Shown: one piece after another, positions 1 to 9,962 of the stretch
How positions within the stretch are numbered: the first letter of the stretch is position 1
Layout: every line of letters begins with the position of its first letter
NCBI GenBank assembly: GCA_037576215.1
Contig: JBANDB010000004.1
Span: forward strand, 5,146,001 to 5,210,000
Direction of reading: 5' to 3'
DNA: 64,000 nt
From: Armillaria gallica
Lineage: Eukaryota > Basidiomycota > Agaricomycetes > Agaricales > Physalacriaceae
Made by a program: the position numbers and the translations under genes
The notes under the pieces: generated by a model
Databases searched by the model: none
Seen by the model: the letters and a program-made list of their open reading frames with translations, nothing else
What the model was told of the DNA's origin: nothing

Positions 1-940
1 TTCGCTGCCCATCTGGACAGTCTGTCTGTACGTGATGAACGAGATCCGAAATTGTATAAACTGTATAATACCGGCGTGCTTCCTCGTAAATAGTGTCCCT
101 GTGGATGGTCCTGTCCGAGTTATATAAACATCGACAGCCTGCGCAGAAGTAGCCTTCGACGATATTTCCCGAGTGTCTGTCGAAATATGGAAGGGGAGCG
201 GCTACAATGCACCGAGCGGTAGTACTCCTTTCCGAGATATACGTCTGGGAGATGTAAGAGTCATATACTTCTCTGCGTCCGGGCACGGAGTTGATACGAG
301 CCATGAACTGTGCCTCGCCTCCCGCATCTTTGACCGCTGCTGCACGAGCTTGTGTGAAGCTCAGTAGATGCCGGAAATCCTGATAATCGTCCCAACCATG
401 TTCGGAGCACACCGAAGGCACGCTCGCTAATACACGTTCGGAGACTCCAAACAGTTTGGTCGCCGCATACTTGCTGATGGGACCGTACTCGGGTGCTCTA
501 CGAAGACAAGGCATACAGCATCGTTGGCACTCAGGAAGCCAGAGGAGAGGGCCAAAACTACCGCATCTGCGGCAGGAAGAATTGCTGCAGAGTGCATCAT
601 AGAGATCCTCGAGGGTGAAAAACGAAGCGGCTTGTGTTCTGAGCATTGCTATCAGTGCAATGGGGGCATAATGGGAGATGCGTTGGAGAGCGACTGTTGC
701 ATCGACGGCCTTCCTAGCACTCCTATTGACGAGTGAAAAGGATGTGACGATGGTCTGGATATCGCAGTGTTTGGAGACGATGTCGTCCAGGAGCTCGTTG
801 GGAAGAATAGCGAGTTTCCCTAGCGTTGCGACTGGTGTCTTAGCTACTGTGCGCGCGAAATGACTAGGACCCTGGATGATATCAGTAAAGACCCGCTGGT
901 ATCCGATGATGTCGGCCATCGCAATGACTTGTTCCGCCAT
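1..940 (-). CDS. F-box protein with cysteine pairs (3' end outside window)
   Basis: Reading the minus strand from the ATG at 940 (context ACCATGG) gives an uninterrupted frame to base 1, about 313 codons, and it continues past the window edge. Residues about 42-80 form an F-box-like segment (LAILPNELLDDIVSK, then SFSLVNRSAR), the part that normally binds Skp1 in SCF ubiquitin ligases. It is followed by paired cysteines (CRRCG, then CQRCCMPCLRR) and a later CAGCRC, an arrangement seen in many fungal F-box proteins and probably metal-binding. F-box proteins recruit substrates for ubiquitylation; this one's substrate cannot be inferred. No intron is needed in the visible part. The longer in-frame upstream sequence lacks a better start. 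The F-box call is fairly sure; the end is unknown. Confidence 0.75.
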   Translation of the reverse strand, partial: MAEQVIAMADIIGYQRVFTDIIQGPSHFARTVAKTPVATLGKLAILPNELLDDIVSKHCDIQTIVTSFSLVNRSARKAVDATVALQRISHYAPIALIAMLRTQAASFFTLEDLYDALCSNSSCRRCGSFGPLLWLPECQRCCMPCLRRAPEYGPISKYAATKLFGVSERVLASVPSVCSEHGWDDYQDFRHLLSFTQARAAAVKDAGGEAQFMARINSVPGRREVYDSYISQTYISERSTTARCIVAAPLPYFDRHSGNIVEGYFCAGCRCLYNSDRTIHRDTIYEEARRYYTVYTISDLVHHVQTDCPDGQR

Positions 941-1292
941 GGTCCTGAAAAGATAGGCTTTCGAAAACCAGTATTTATTTGACGACCGATGTCTGAGTCA
1001 GGTGTCACTTTGCTATTGCGGTGCAGTGTCGGTTCAACAAGTAGTAGATCTCGAAATAACCGTTTCATTCCGGAGTGACCGACCTGAGACCGATTTTTCG
1101 TTCGGAGTTAGATGAGGCAACTCCCCTCGTGCTCAAACCCTATTCTCTCGTTCATCGGTCAGAACGTCGATTACAAGCAACTTACTATTGTTTTCGAGAT
1201 GCGACATTGGCAAAATTATTCACATACTTGGCACCCCAATACAAAAGAGAAAAACGTAGGCCACGGTAGTACAAAACGCAAGACTGCCTCCC

Positions 1293-2183
1293 TCATTCAA
1301 CAACCTCAACCTCAATCGTCTGCGTCCTCGAAACCAGTGTCTCCGAATCGGCAAAGTGCACCTTCACTACATGACTCCCCATTTTTTGTACCATAAACAT
1401 TAGCCTGACAGTAACAGAGTCTTCTGCAACCTCCTGAACATACTTGTCAAACAAGAATGCCCATCCTTCGATAGTAGCATTGGCAGCAGCAATGGGTTTG
1501 TCCAGCTGAAAGTACAATGAAAATCGTTCATTGACACTCTGAACCGAAATCTTGCTCGGTAGCTCCTCCTCATGATTTTGCATGGAGAGGAAGGGACCCC
1601 GCATGATGACGGGCGCAGTCAGGGCTGGACTATCTCTGCGAATCGTATGCTCAAGAAGCTTGAGCGCGCAGCCTTCGAAAAGCTTCACCGTCCGCTCCCC
1701 CCAGATGTCAATGATAGTCGAACCGGCAACAACGATGAAACGACCACCGCGTATATACTGCACGGAACATTCGCCGAACTCATCGAGCTTTCCGCGAGTC
1801 CATACCTCCGTGATAACACGAGAAGTGCTGGTAATGATGCTTGCAAGGCAACGTCGTGTCGCCTGTTTGGAAGCAGCCAAATCCAGGACTCCGTCGGCAT
1901 TTGTGTGTGACTGGACGTAGACTTCGATTTTGATTGCCGGCTCGTAGGTGCTTTTCTTTGTTCTTTTACGTTCTAGCCGCCAGGATGCATGCGTAGTCGC
2001 CTCCGTCACACTGACATATCCCGAGTTGTCTGCCCTCCAATCCTCACCCAAAACTTTCTTGATCCACTCTGGAAGGTGCGCCCAGTGGACGTATGCTATG
2101 GAACTGCTAGCAGGGTTGGCTTCAGGCAGCCCAACGAGAGTCAAAACCTTGCTACTAGTGTCTGTATGATCCAGAGGATGCAT
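1293..2183 (-). CDS. Conserved-looking hypothetical protein, intronless
   Basis: A 296-residue single-exon frame begins at the ATG at 2183 and stops at 1293. I do not recognise the family. The sequence is mixed alpha/beta without signal peptide, membrane segment or low-complexity tail. Composition is that of a soluble folded protein, with a tryptophan-rich N-terminal third (HWAHLPEWIKKVLGEDW) and valine-rich strands at the C-terminus. Frames on the opposite strand over the same bases are shorter and look like shadows. It lies between the F-box gene and the PHO13-type gene, all on the minus strand, but with its own spacing. Function unknown. Confidence 0.6.
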   Translation of the reverse strand: MHPLDHTDTSSKVLTLVGLPEANPASSSIAYVHWAHLPEWIKKVLGEDWRADNSGYVSVTEATTHASWRLERKRTKKSTYEPAIKIEVYVQSHTNADGVLDLAASKQATRRCLASIITSTSRVITEVWTRGKLDEFGECSVQYIRGGRFIVVAGSTIIDIWGERTVKLFEGCALKLLEHTIRRDSPALTAPVIMRGPFLSMQNHEEELPSKISVQSVNERFSLYFQLDKPIAAANATIEGWAFLFDKYVQEVAEDSVTVRLMFMVQKMGSHVVKVHFADSETLVSRTQTIEVEVVE

Positions 2184-2288
2184 GGTGCGTTACGGATGCA
2201 CTGTCTGAGACCTATCGATGCTCCGGGTTAAGTGCTTTCCGTGTCTAAATGCGGACCGGAACATGCGCCATATGATCAAGGGCAATAT

Positions 2289-2704
2289 TTAACCTGAAAA
2301 AATCGACATGTAATTCTTGTGAAAAAAACTCTTCAGTAAGCCTTCTCCCGCTAGCAAACGGCATGTGAGAAGTTGCGAGTCGCCAGCACTAGCTGGGTCC
2401 CTAGTTACATATGGCATGGAAACTTGTTGATTGAGCACATTCTGAAGCAGCACATGAGCATCTTCTAGGAGGACAACAGGCACTCCGAAAGACATAGGTG
2501 CTACGCCTGAAAATACGATGAGAAGATTGTAGATCTCACAAATTCATGAATTGACATACCGTCTTTGAAAGCGCAGTAGATATTGTTGTGGTCTTGCCAC
2601 TTGGCCTCGCTATTTTGCTTTGAAACGTTCCAACCTGTACCAGATCCGAGGGCTCCAAAAATGACATTGATATTTTCTCCCTGTACGGTTATGTGATCCT
2701 GCAT
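2289..2704 (-). CDS. Small hypothetical protein, two exons (120 aa)
   Basis: Two frames join cleanly. Exon 1 is 2704..2560, intron 2559..2507 (gtatgt...ttttcag), exon 2 is 2506..2289, together 363 bases or 120 residues plus stop. The protein has no recognisable domain, signal peptide or membrane helix. The middle (GVPVVLLEDAHVLLQNVLN) is hydrophobic and could form a small core. The ATG lies only 36 bases after the stop codon of the PHO13-type gene on the same strand, unusually close for two separate fungal transcripts. It may therefore lie in that gene's 3' UTR or be cotranscribed. The canonical splice sites and the restored frame support a real gene, but it is short and unrecognised. Confidence 0.45.
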
Positions 2705-2740
2705 ATCGCTCTGATTCTAGGGCTCGCGGCTTCTACATCA

Positions 2741-3892
2741 TCAAAGTCTTCCAACAGCTTGAAAGTCGCCAACAGACCCCGTAACATAATCCGGAATAAT
2801 GCTTGAGGCATTTGGACCAGCAATGTCGCCTTCTGTAGTGATTCCTGTACCAGTCACAGTAAGCGGCATTGCTATGCGGAATGAAGCTAAAATCACCCAC
2901 CAGTCAAGACGAGAAGCGTGGATATCCCACCATTTTGACCAAACAGGATATCAGTATTGAGCCTGTCACCGACCATGATGGTGCGTTTGGGATCATAGCT
3001 GATTCTATACGCATTTCAGTACAATCAAAGATTAGGCAAGGAAGCAGACAAGTACTTCGCTCTGATGCAATCTAGCATAGTAGTTGATGGTTTTCCGATA
3101 CACAAGGGATCTCTTCCCAGAGCGTAGCGGAGCGACGCACTTAAAGCTCCTCCTCCAGGCAATACACCATAGGCGTTAGGATAGGTGCTGTCCTCGTTCG
3201 TCACAAGGAATTGACACCCCGCGTTTCGAGTCAGATATTGAAAAGCTTTTGACAGCTTGGTGTAGGTGATGTTACTGTCAAAACCACACAAAACTGCGGC
3301 AACATCTTCGTCGAGAACGAAATCGGCCAGAGAAAACGGCGCTAACGTGCAATCGGCGGGATCCTGTCGGATGATCAGACATTGAAAGAGGCGTTAAATA
3401 GATCCTACCGTTCCCCCAAGATACTGAATGCCTTCTTCTTTGAGCTCCTCCTCTAATCCCGACATCCCGATCACATACACCTTCTTGTCTTTCGGAAACT
3501 TGACGACGGATGACAGGTATACCGCAGACGCGTAGGCGGATCCGTAGATTTCGTCCTGCATGTCCGTTTAATAGAGGGAAGTTAATCAAGGCAAATCACA
3601 ACTCACCACATGAGCCTCTACCCCAAGCCTGTCAAACTTGATCTTGTAGTCTCTTCTCGACTTTGTTGCGTTATTCGTGACAAAAACGATGATCTTCTCT
3701 AGCGTATTGTCAGATGTCGAGGTACTGCAGAAGACGCGACTTCGTACTTCGATGCCTTAGGAGACGTACAACGTCGACAGCGCCGTCGATTAACTGATCG
3801 TCGTGCCATAACACACCGTCGCAGTCGAACATCCAGGTATCGTAGTTATCTATAAGCGAGGCGTATTGCTCTGAGGAAGACAGGCGAACCAT
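2741..3892 (-). CDS. PHO13: HAD-superfamily phosphatase, 4-nitrophenylphosphatase/phosphoglycolate phosphatase type
   Basis: Six exons (3892..3748, 3698..3607, 3555..3409, 3363..3056, 3004..2901, 2844..2741) sum to 900 bases, giving 299 residues, close to yeast Pho13 (312). HAD motif I is FDCDGVLWH near residue 19; motif II lies in [10 protein letters not shown]; the final motif is [11 protein letters not shown] long cap insertion between motifs II and III marks the C2-cap PHO13 group. Known members hydrolyse small phosphomonoesters in the cytosol, with a housekeeping role in removing toxic metabolic side products such as 2-phosphoglycolate. The ATG at 3892 matches the family N-terminus; an in-frame upstream extension to 3970 is possible but unlikely. 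All key Asp residues are present. Confidence 0.9.
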
Positions 3893-4269
3893 CGTAGCAA
3901 GAGGTAAGGAACCGGCAACTACCGGGCTGATCAACACGGACCCTAGCAAGAATGTGGTCCGAGTCCGCAAATCGTGTTTCGTGTCTCCTTCAGCTCAAAA
4001 CTCCTTGTCATTGTCGACTCCCTTGGAACCATTTCCCTACAGATAGTCGTCGTGAAAATGTGCCAAATAAGACTTTCTGGCATCATTGAACCCCTGCTCC
4101 AGGCATCTGACCTTCCTGTCAAGATATTGAGGCATTTTGCTGTGAAAGATGTAGATTAATATTAGCATAAATTATACACGAAAGGCTTACCACGCCAGTT
4201 TCCCCCGCCTTTGGCTTCGCACCTGCAATAAGATCAGAATCATGATATATACGATGAAAACAACGCACA

Positions 4270-4980
4270 TCAAGACTTGATTCGCTTCCTCTTCTTTGTG
4301 ACCGCCACATCGTCGTCCGTTCGCGGTCTCTTTGCTTTCCCCTTAGACTGACCCTCGCCATTCTCCTGAAGTCTGACCGTGTTCCAAATCGCTCTCTCGA
4401 CAGCCCCCCTGCCCACTGTATCCTCCGACGTGGCATCCTGTTCCTTATTGCTATTGACGCTGCTAGCGATGACACCGAGGGCGTCGAATAGCTCCTTGTA
4501 GGTCTTCATCGTGTATTTTATCCCTTTCCGTCCTCCAGCAGGGGAGAGGACGTCGACGGTGGCCTCGTCGGAGAAGAAGGGTATGTTCTCGGGGTATACG
4601 AGACTCAAGATCAAGGATGCGGTTGCCGGGCCCACACCCTTGAGTTCGCACAAGATATCCATGCTCTCCTTGACAGAGTCCCAGCCACCCAACTGCAGCT
4701 CTGGCAGAACAAGAGCACGCCGGCTGCAATCCCTGACCTGGGCATCCGTGTTCTTCCTTATCATCGCCCGCAACATGGGTCGATTCTGGCCAAAGGCGAG
4801 CTTGTAATCCACGATTGTCTGTAGCTCTGGTAGGGTAAAGCTCGGCGGTAAACGCGACAAGATTTGAGGTACAAATTTCGTCACGGCAGATAGAAGGGCC
4901 TGCTGAGAGGGAGAAAAGTCGGCCTGGCGAGGCAGGGCCTTCAGCTGAGCCGGGGTAAACGAACGAAATGGCTGCGACAT
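4270..4980 (-). CDS. Helix-hairpin-helix protein with basic nuclear-type tail
   Basis: Intronless frame of 236 residues from the ATG at 4980; the frame stays open to 5118, but that start would leave only 26 bases before the divergent antiporter gene. The centre contains CELKGVGPATASLILSL, a helix-hairpin-helix motif of the kind that DNA glycosylases and other DNA-binding proteins use to grip the DNA backbone. The catalytic Asp/Lys arrangement of a glycosylase is not evident. The C-terminus is lysine- and arginine-rich (KAKRPRTDDD, KKRKRIKS), consistent with nuclear import. Such proteins occur widely in fungi without an assigned function, and I assign none. Good confidence that the gene is real; role open. 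Confidence 0.75.
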   Translation of the reverse strand: MSQPFRSFTPAQLKALPRQADFSPSQQALLSAVTKFVPQILSRLPPSFTLPELQTIVDYKLAFGQNRPMLRAMIRKNTDAQVRDCSRRALVLPELQLGGWDSVKESMDILCELKGVGPATASLILSLVYPENIPFFSDEATVDVLSPAGGRKGIKYTMKTYKELFDALGVIASSVNSNKEQDATSEDTVGRGAVERAIWNTVRLQENGEGQSKGKAKRPRTDDDVAVTKKRKRIKS

Positions 4981-5144
4981 GATGGTGGCGACTAACAGCA
5001 CGAATCGGGCCGGGTTCCGGTTGATACTCGGGGCTGGGGAATTTGCCATTGCTTGACTTTGTTCATATAACAGCTTTTTCGAAAGTAAACTTGTGGAATC
5101 GGTACCCTTACATCTCACTCTAACTTGCTAGAGCCAACCACACC
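4981..5144. promoter_or_regulatory. Shared divergent promoter, HhH gene / Na+/H+ antiporter
   Basis: The two start codons are 164 bases apart on opposite strands, so both promoters must lie in or overlap this stretch. No clear TATA box is seen. Inference from gene arrangement only. Confidence 0.45.
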
Positions 5145-7227
5145 ATGGCATTCATCGAGGCGTCAGAACTGCTAAATGTCTGTGTGCTGCACCATTTCTA
5201 TAAAACAATGAACTACAAATTTCTTCTAGGTCTCTTCCCCCGGGCTTGCGTATATTGTACTAGGCGGTTTCGTCGTTGCTGTTCGTTTTCTCCCCCTCTA
5301 CTTATATCTGTCACCGACTCGATTCTCCAGTTCTCTATGGTTTCTCTCCTGGTAAAAGAAAAGGTCAGAGGCATTCATTTTGCGGCACTCACGTATCTAA
5401 CACGGTCTTTCGTAGCTATTCATCAACGAGGTGGTCTTGGGAACAGTCGTAGGCATCATCATGGGTCCCTACGTCGCAGGTATCTTTGACCCCCGCTCTT
5501 GGGGCGACTCGACGCAAACTGTTACGCTCGAAGTCATGCGCATTGTTCTCGCTACTGGACTGTTTGCCATCGGAGTAGAGCTTCCTGGACCGTATATGGC
5601 TCAACACTTCAAAGGACTTGTCGTTATGGTCGTTCCTACCATGGCTATCGGATGGGTTATAGTTGCCGGTTCGTGCATTCATTGTACTTATAGATGAAGG
5701 ATGATGCTGATTCTTGCTTTTCCAGGAATCCTCCGAGCCCTGTTCGTCGACCTCAACTTTGTCTCTTGTCTTGCTATAGCAGCGTGTCTTACTCCCACGG
5801 ATCCCATCATATCTGCTGCTATAGTTGGTACGTGCTCTTATTCGTAGATAATGACATTCTCATCCTTGGGGCAGGCGGTCGATTTGCCGTAAAACATGTC
5901 CCGCTGAACCTCCGTCAAATCTTGTCGGCAGAGTCTGCAGCAAATGACGGTCTCGGTAGGTCGTACCACAACGTAACCCTGTTATACGGTTTGACTAGTT
6001 TCTCTCAGCCTATCCGTTTCTATCGGTGTCTATATATCTGACCGTCGAAACTTCTCGCCGAGTGGCCATCGGCAAGTGGTTCGTTGTTGGTTGGTTATGT
6101 ATGTATCCGTACTTTCACCTCCTGCCGTGCTCATTTGTTCATCACAGATGAAGTCGTCCTTGGCGTAGTCTTAGGAGCCGTTCTCGGGCGTACTTTTGCC
6201 TGGCTAATGAGAATTTCCCTCCGGAAGGGTTTCATTGACCGTCAGTCCTACGTCGCGCAATACCTCGCAATGGCATTCTTCACCATCGGCATCGCCAGCA
6301 CTATTGGAAGCGACGACTTACTTGCCGCGTTCGCTGCAGGTTGCGCTATCTTCCTCCTTGCCTCTTTCAGCCACTTACGTCTCTCACAGGCAACGCCATA
6401 TCATGGGACGGCCACTTCAACACCCAGACTGAAGACGAGATATTCGTATCGGTGATTGATCTAGTACTGAATTGCGCGTGCTTTGTGTATATAGGCGCGT
6501 GGCTCCCCTTCAACACTTTCAACAGCCCCGAGTTGGGTATCACCCCCTGGCGATTGGTTGTTCTTTTCATAGCTATCCTGGCGCTCCGCCGCATCCCGTC
6601 AGTCCTACTTCTGTATAAATGGATCCCCGAAATAAGGACGTGGCGTGAGGCACTGTTTTCAGGGCACTTTGGTATGTATTGTGTACTACCTTTCGGCTGC
6701 ATTTTCTGATCGTTTTTAGGTCCGGTGCGTTCCTTAGACTGGGAAAACGGAATGGTGTCTTACGAAACTAGATGGGCGTGGGTGCGGTGTTTATATCGAC
6801 TCTGGCCCTGACTGAACTCCCGGAGCCGCACAATCCGCCAGAGAGCCAGCAGGAACTCCTTGCTGCGACCTTACAACCAATTGTATCCTTTGTTGTCTTA
6901 GGGTCGATCCTCATACGTACGAATTCCCCTCGCTTTTCTTCCAATCGAAACGAACGTCCTTTTTCGTAGATGGCCTCTCAATCCCATTCTTCTCCTTCGG
7001 CAGGACCTTGTCACGCACGCTTTCCATGAATACGGATGCTTCGACGTTGATAGTCGATCCCAATAATAAGATCCCGGTGAGTGTACGAGTGCGGTCCGTT
7101 GTTATTGTGACTCAACGGCGCTTAGTATCCTGGCGCTGGGGTGTATCCTGAGGTGGTCGAACGTGGGCCGGTGAACGACACGGCGCCGTCGAATGACAGG
7201 ACCGTCAATTTTGCTGTCGACCAATAA
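5145..7227 (+). CDS. CPA1-type Na+/H+ antiporter (Nha1/Sod2-like)
   Basis: Thirteen exons: 5145..5177, 5230..5280, 5331..5363, 5416..5668, 5726..5827, 5875..5955, 6009..6098, 6148..6339, 6390..6671, 6720..6724, 6772..6916, 6970..7076, 7126..7227. They total 1476 bases, 491 residues. The protein is a string of membrane helices typical of fungal plasma-membrane antiporters that export Na+, Li+ or K+ in exchange for protons. Key acidic motifs are present: TPTDP (Asp149) and AESAANDG (Glu177, Asp182). GHFGPMGVGA matches the conserved late helix. The C-terminal tail is short, about 70 residues, closer to S. pombe Sod2 than to long-tailed Nha1. Exon 10 is only five bases long yet completes the GHFGPMG motif in frame. 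Head-to-head with the HhH gene. Confidence 0.93.
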
Positions 7228-7440
7228 CATCGGCTGTGCCGTACTCGAAACAACCTTTCTGAGTACTAGGTGCTAATACCTACGAATTGACAATAGAGAG
7301 ACGATTAGAAGATACATCCGTACATAAAGCGTCGTGCTCTTATTCAAAATCCAATACCCTGTGTACAGAATCGCAAGCACCTCATTGGTTATATTGTACA
7401 ATATGTAAGTATTATCAAACGGCTGTGTCATTGCCGTCGG

Positions 7441-7863
7441 TCATCCCTGCTTGGCTAGATAAATCTCATATTGCTTGGGAGTGAATGTTTTCTAACAACT
7501 GAGATTAGAGCGTTCATCGACGACACGACTGATCTTCACCTGGGAGAACGCATGCATCTGTGATATTTCGTTCTTCAACAGCTCATTGACTACGCCCAGT
7601 TCAATGCCCTGCAAGCATACTGATAGGGCTAGGTAAACTTACTCCACCGATGCCTCGCCAATGTTGACTTTCCCTCGAATGCCTGTGAGATTGAACGCAT
7701 GGATACATGGCAAAGGAACAGAGCGACTAATAGTACGGACCTCGCTGACAAGGATGATAGCGTAGTTCTCCCCACACCCACTCGACTGGTCTTCGATATC
7801 CAGATGCGTCACTGGTATAGCATTTCGGATGGCATTTTCCAGGTCCGTCGTGTTGACTGGCAT
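7441..7863 (-). CDS. BolA-like protein, BolA2/Fra2 type
   Basis: Four exons (7863..7741, 7682..7643, 7589..7540, 7491..7441) give 264 bases, 87 residues. The BolA signature is complete: SSGCGENY, then FEGKSTLARHR, then EISQMHAFSQKTFTP. The first cysteine and the last histidine are the residues that ligand the shared [2Fe-2S] cluster with monothiol glutaredoxins. Short length and the SSGCG motif point to the cytosolic/nuclear BolA2 (yeast Fra2/Bol2) branch, which works in iron sensing and Fe-S trafficking. It shares a 131-base divergent spacer with the AT-hook gene. Each exon is tiny (40-123 bases), so a simple ORF search misses the gene. Assignment is confident; which BolA paralogue is somewhat less so. 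Confidence 0.92.
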
Positions 7864-7994
7864 CGCAGAAAATTTGCAAGAAAGGGGGCTGTGGTGGTCG
7901 AAAAGATGATCTGATAACAAGATGCGGGCCGATCTCCGGTCAGACTGTAAATAGTGAATGACGTAAGTAAACGTGATCGTGTTGTTGAACGACG
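7864..7994. promoter_or_regulatory. Shared divergent promoter, BolA / AT-hook gene
   Basis: Only 131 bases separate the two start codons on opposite strands. No recognisable factor site was identified; the call rests on arrangement. Confidence 0.4.
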
Positions 7995-9805
7995 ATGGAC
8001 GTGGTGAGGGCCAAGGTGGCAGCGACGCCGACCCCTGCAAGCGTCGAGGAGAGTCGCGAAAACCGCCTCCAGCGGCTTAAATCGCGCTTCCGTGACCGCG
8101 GTGGGCGAGTTGCTTGTTCTCTATTTCTGCTCTCAGGATCACTGAAGTATGTTATAGGATCTTTCAGCCAACAGGTGAAAATAAGCTGGTGGGTATTTTG
8201 CTTGCACATCGGACAGCACATCAGAGACGCTCGAAGTCAAGGAGTCTCTCACCGGTGAAGGCGAACAGAGTGGTGAAGGGGAAGAAAGCGAAGAAACAGG
8301 CTGAGGAGGAACCGGTTGCAGGTGCGTTACCTGCATTTTTCTTTCGGAGATTGATGCAAGCGTCAAGCAGGTCCGTCGACTGTCAAAGGCAGACCAAAGA
8401 CGAAAGCCAAACCGAAGCCCAAAACTGAGACGAAGGCTAAACGTCGAGGACGACCACCCAAGGCTTCCGTTGATGGTACGCTATCACTTTAATATTTGAC
8501 AAACTAGACTGCAATGCGCTGCATAGAACCCCCACCTGAAAAGTCGAAGGCAAAGACTTCTAGGACTCGCAAATCCACTGCAGCGGCCCCACCAAATGAT
8601 GACAGCGAGGAAGTACCACTTTCGAAGGCCTTGTCAAAGAAACCGCATACAGTCAGGCCCCCACCAATGACGCCCATTCAAGAGGCCGATGAAGAAGAAG
8701 ATGCCGAAGCAGAAATCGTCGTAGCTGTATCTAAGGGGAGAAAGAAAGGTGAAGGCCTCTCTCGTCGACCGCCAGATCGCCGCTGAGTTCCCGTAGCCCT
8801 ACCTAACAAACTAAAGACACCCTCCAAGGCACGAATAACGTCGAAGAAGAAGTCAAAGGCTGTAGATGTTGATGAGGACGCGCCTGTTGACATGCCACCA
8901 AAGGGTTCCAGAGCGGGCTCCTCGAAATCAAAGCCGAAGGCTAAGGTCCAAGCTAAGGCAGCAGAGGAGCCGGAGGTTGCTATCAAACCATCCGCAGCCT
9001 CATCAGTGGAAGGTTTGGTCAGCGTCACAGCGTCTTCAAAGTTGAAAGGCAAGGCCAAAACTGTGAAGGATGTTGACCAGGCGATAGGTGCTTCGGCTGA
9101 ACGGTTGGGTAAGCTATCGACATCCCAGGCTGCAAAGCCCACTAGTAGCTCTTCAAAGTCAAAAGCCAAGGCTAAAACTGTGGAAGACGTGGAAATCCCT
9201 ACTCGTAAGGCAGCCAAAGCTTCGACAAAGGCCCGGAAAGCGAAGGGCGGTAATGACGCTCAACCTGCTTCTGCAACATCATCGTCGAAGTTGAAGGGTG
9301 ATGTCCAGGTTCGTACCGAAAAACCACCACCTAAAACAAAGCGGCCACGTACAGACGAGGACGAGGAAGTAGGTGAAGGCGTTGTGAAGAAGCCGAGAGT
9401 TGAGGAACCACAAGTCTCGACGAAGAAACGCAAAGCAAAAGACGTTTTAGAGGAGGTTAACACTGCCGAGAAGCTGGCAAAACGGAGCAAGACGTCAAAA
9501 TCCCTGGTCGTCCAAGACGATGTCAAAGCAGTCCCCAAAAATCGGTATGTGATTGAATCCCAGAGGCTTTCTAAGAGCTCATCTTCATGTTAGGGTGAAA
9601 ACCAGCACTTCCAAGCTAAAGGAGAATGTGAAAAAGGCACCTAAGAAACCGACCGTTAAAAAGGTATGATTTCGTTCATCAGTCCCTCCCGCTCTCCCTT
9701 ACGCGTTTCCAGGGTCCGCGAAGAAGTGTCGTTGCACGGCTCCATGCTCCCTTACCTCCCATCGAAGACGAAGACGAAGCAGATCCTATTGATTTTCTCT
9801 CATGA
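7995..9805 (+). CDS. Lysine-rich AT-hook nuclear protein
   Basis: Seven exons (7995..8104, 8158..8321, 8371..8475, 8527..8748, 8797..9544, 9594..9663, 9713..9805) total 1512 bases, 503 residues. The N-terminus (about 1-60) is the only globular-looking part, including RFRDRGG continuing into IFQPTGENKLVGILLAHR. The rest is highly basic and Ser/Ala/Lys-rich with an AT-hook (KRRGRPPK, about residues 115-122), acidic patches and several nuclear-localisation-like clusters such as KTKRPRTDEDEE. The tail ends in an acidic PIDFLS. AT-hooks bind the minor groove of AT-rich DNA, so a chromatin or chromosome-structure role is likely. Intron 1 is best read as GC-AG (gc at 8105); a GT donor four bases upstream would give another N-terminal frame. 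Exact identity unknown. Confidence 0.7.
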
Positions 9806-9962
9806 TGATCTATCATTGATTTATATCTGTCCTTATCGCTTTGTAATACAGACACACTACCTATAAGCATTGTATATATTATACTAAGAGACGTCATACA
9901 TAGAGAATAATGTCGTCCTGGTAGCCTGACCAGGCATGAACGTAGGATCGTTTCCAAGCTTT

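Noticed and set aside
844..1068. 74-codon minus-strand frame at the start of the first F-box gene
   Set aside because: It overlaps the F-box coding region in another frame; the F-box frame is longer, has a good start context and a recognisable domain.
4270..4980. DNA glycosylase call for the HhH protein
   Set aside because: Only the HhH motif is visible; the catalytic Asp/Lys and Fe-S cysteines of glycosylases are not apparent.
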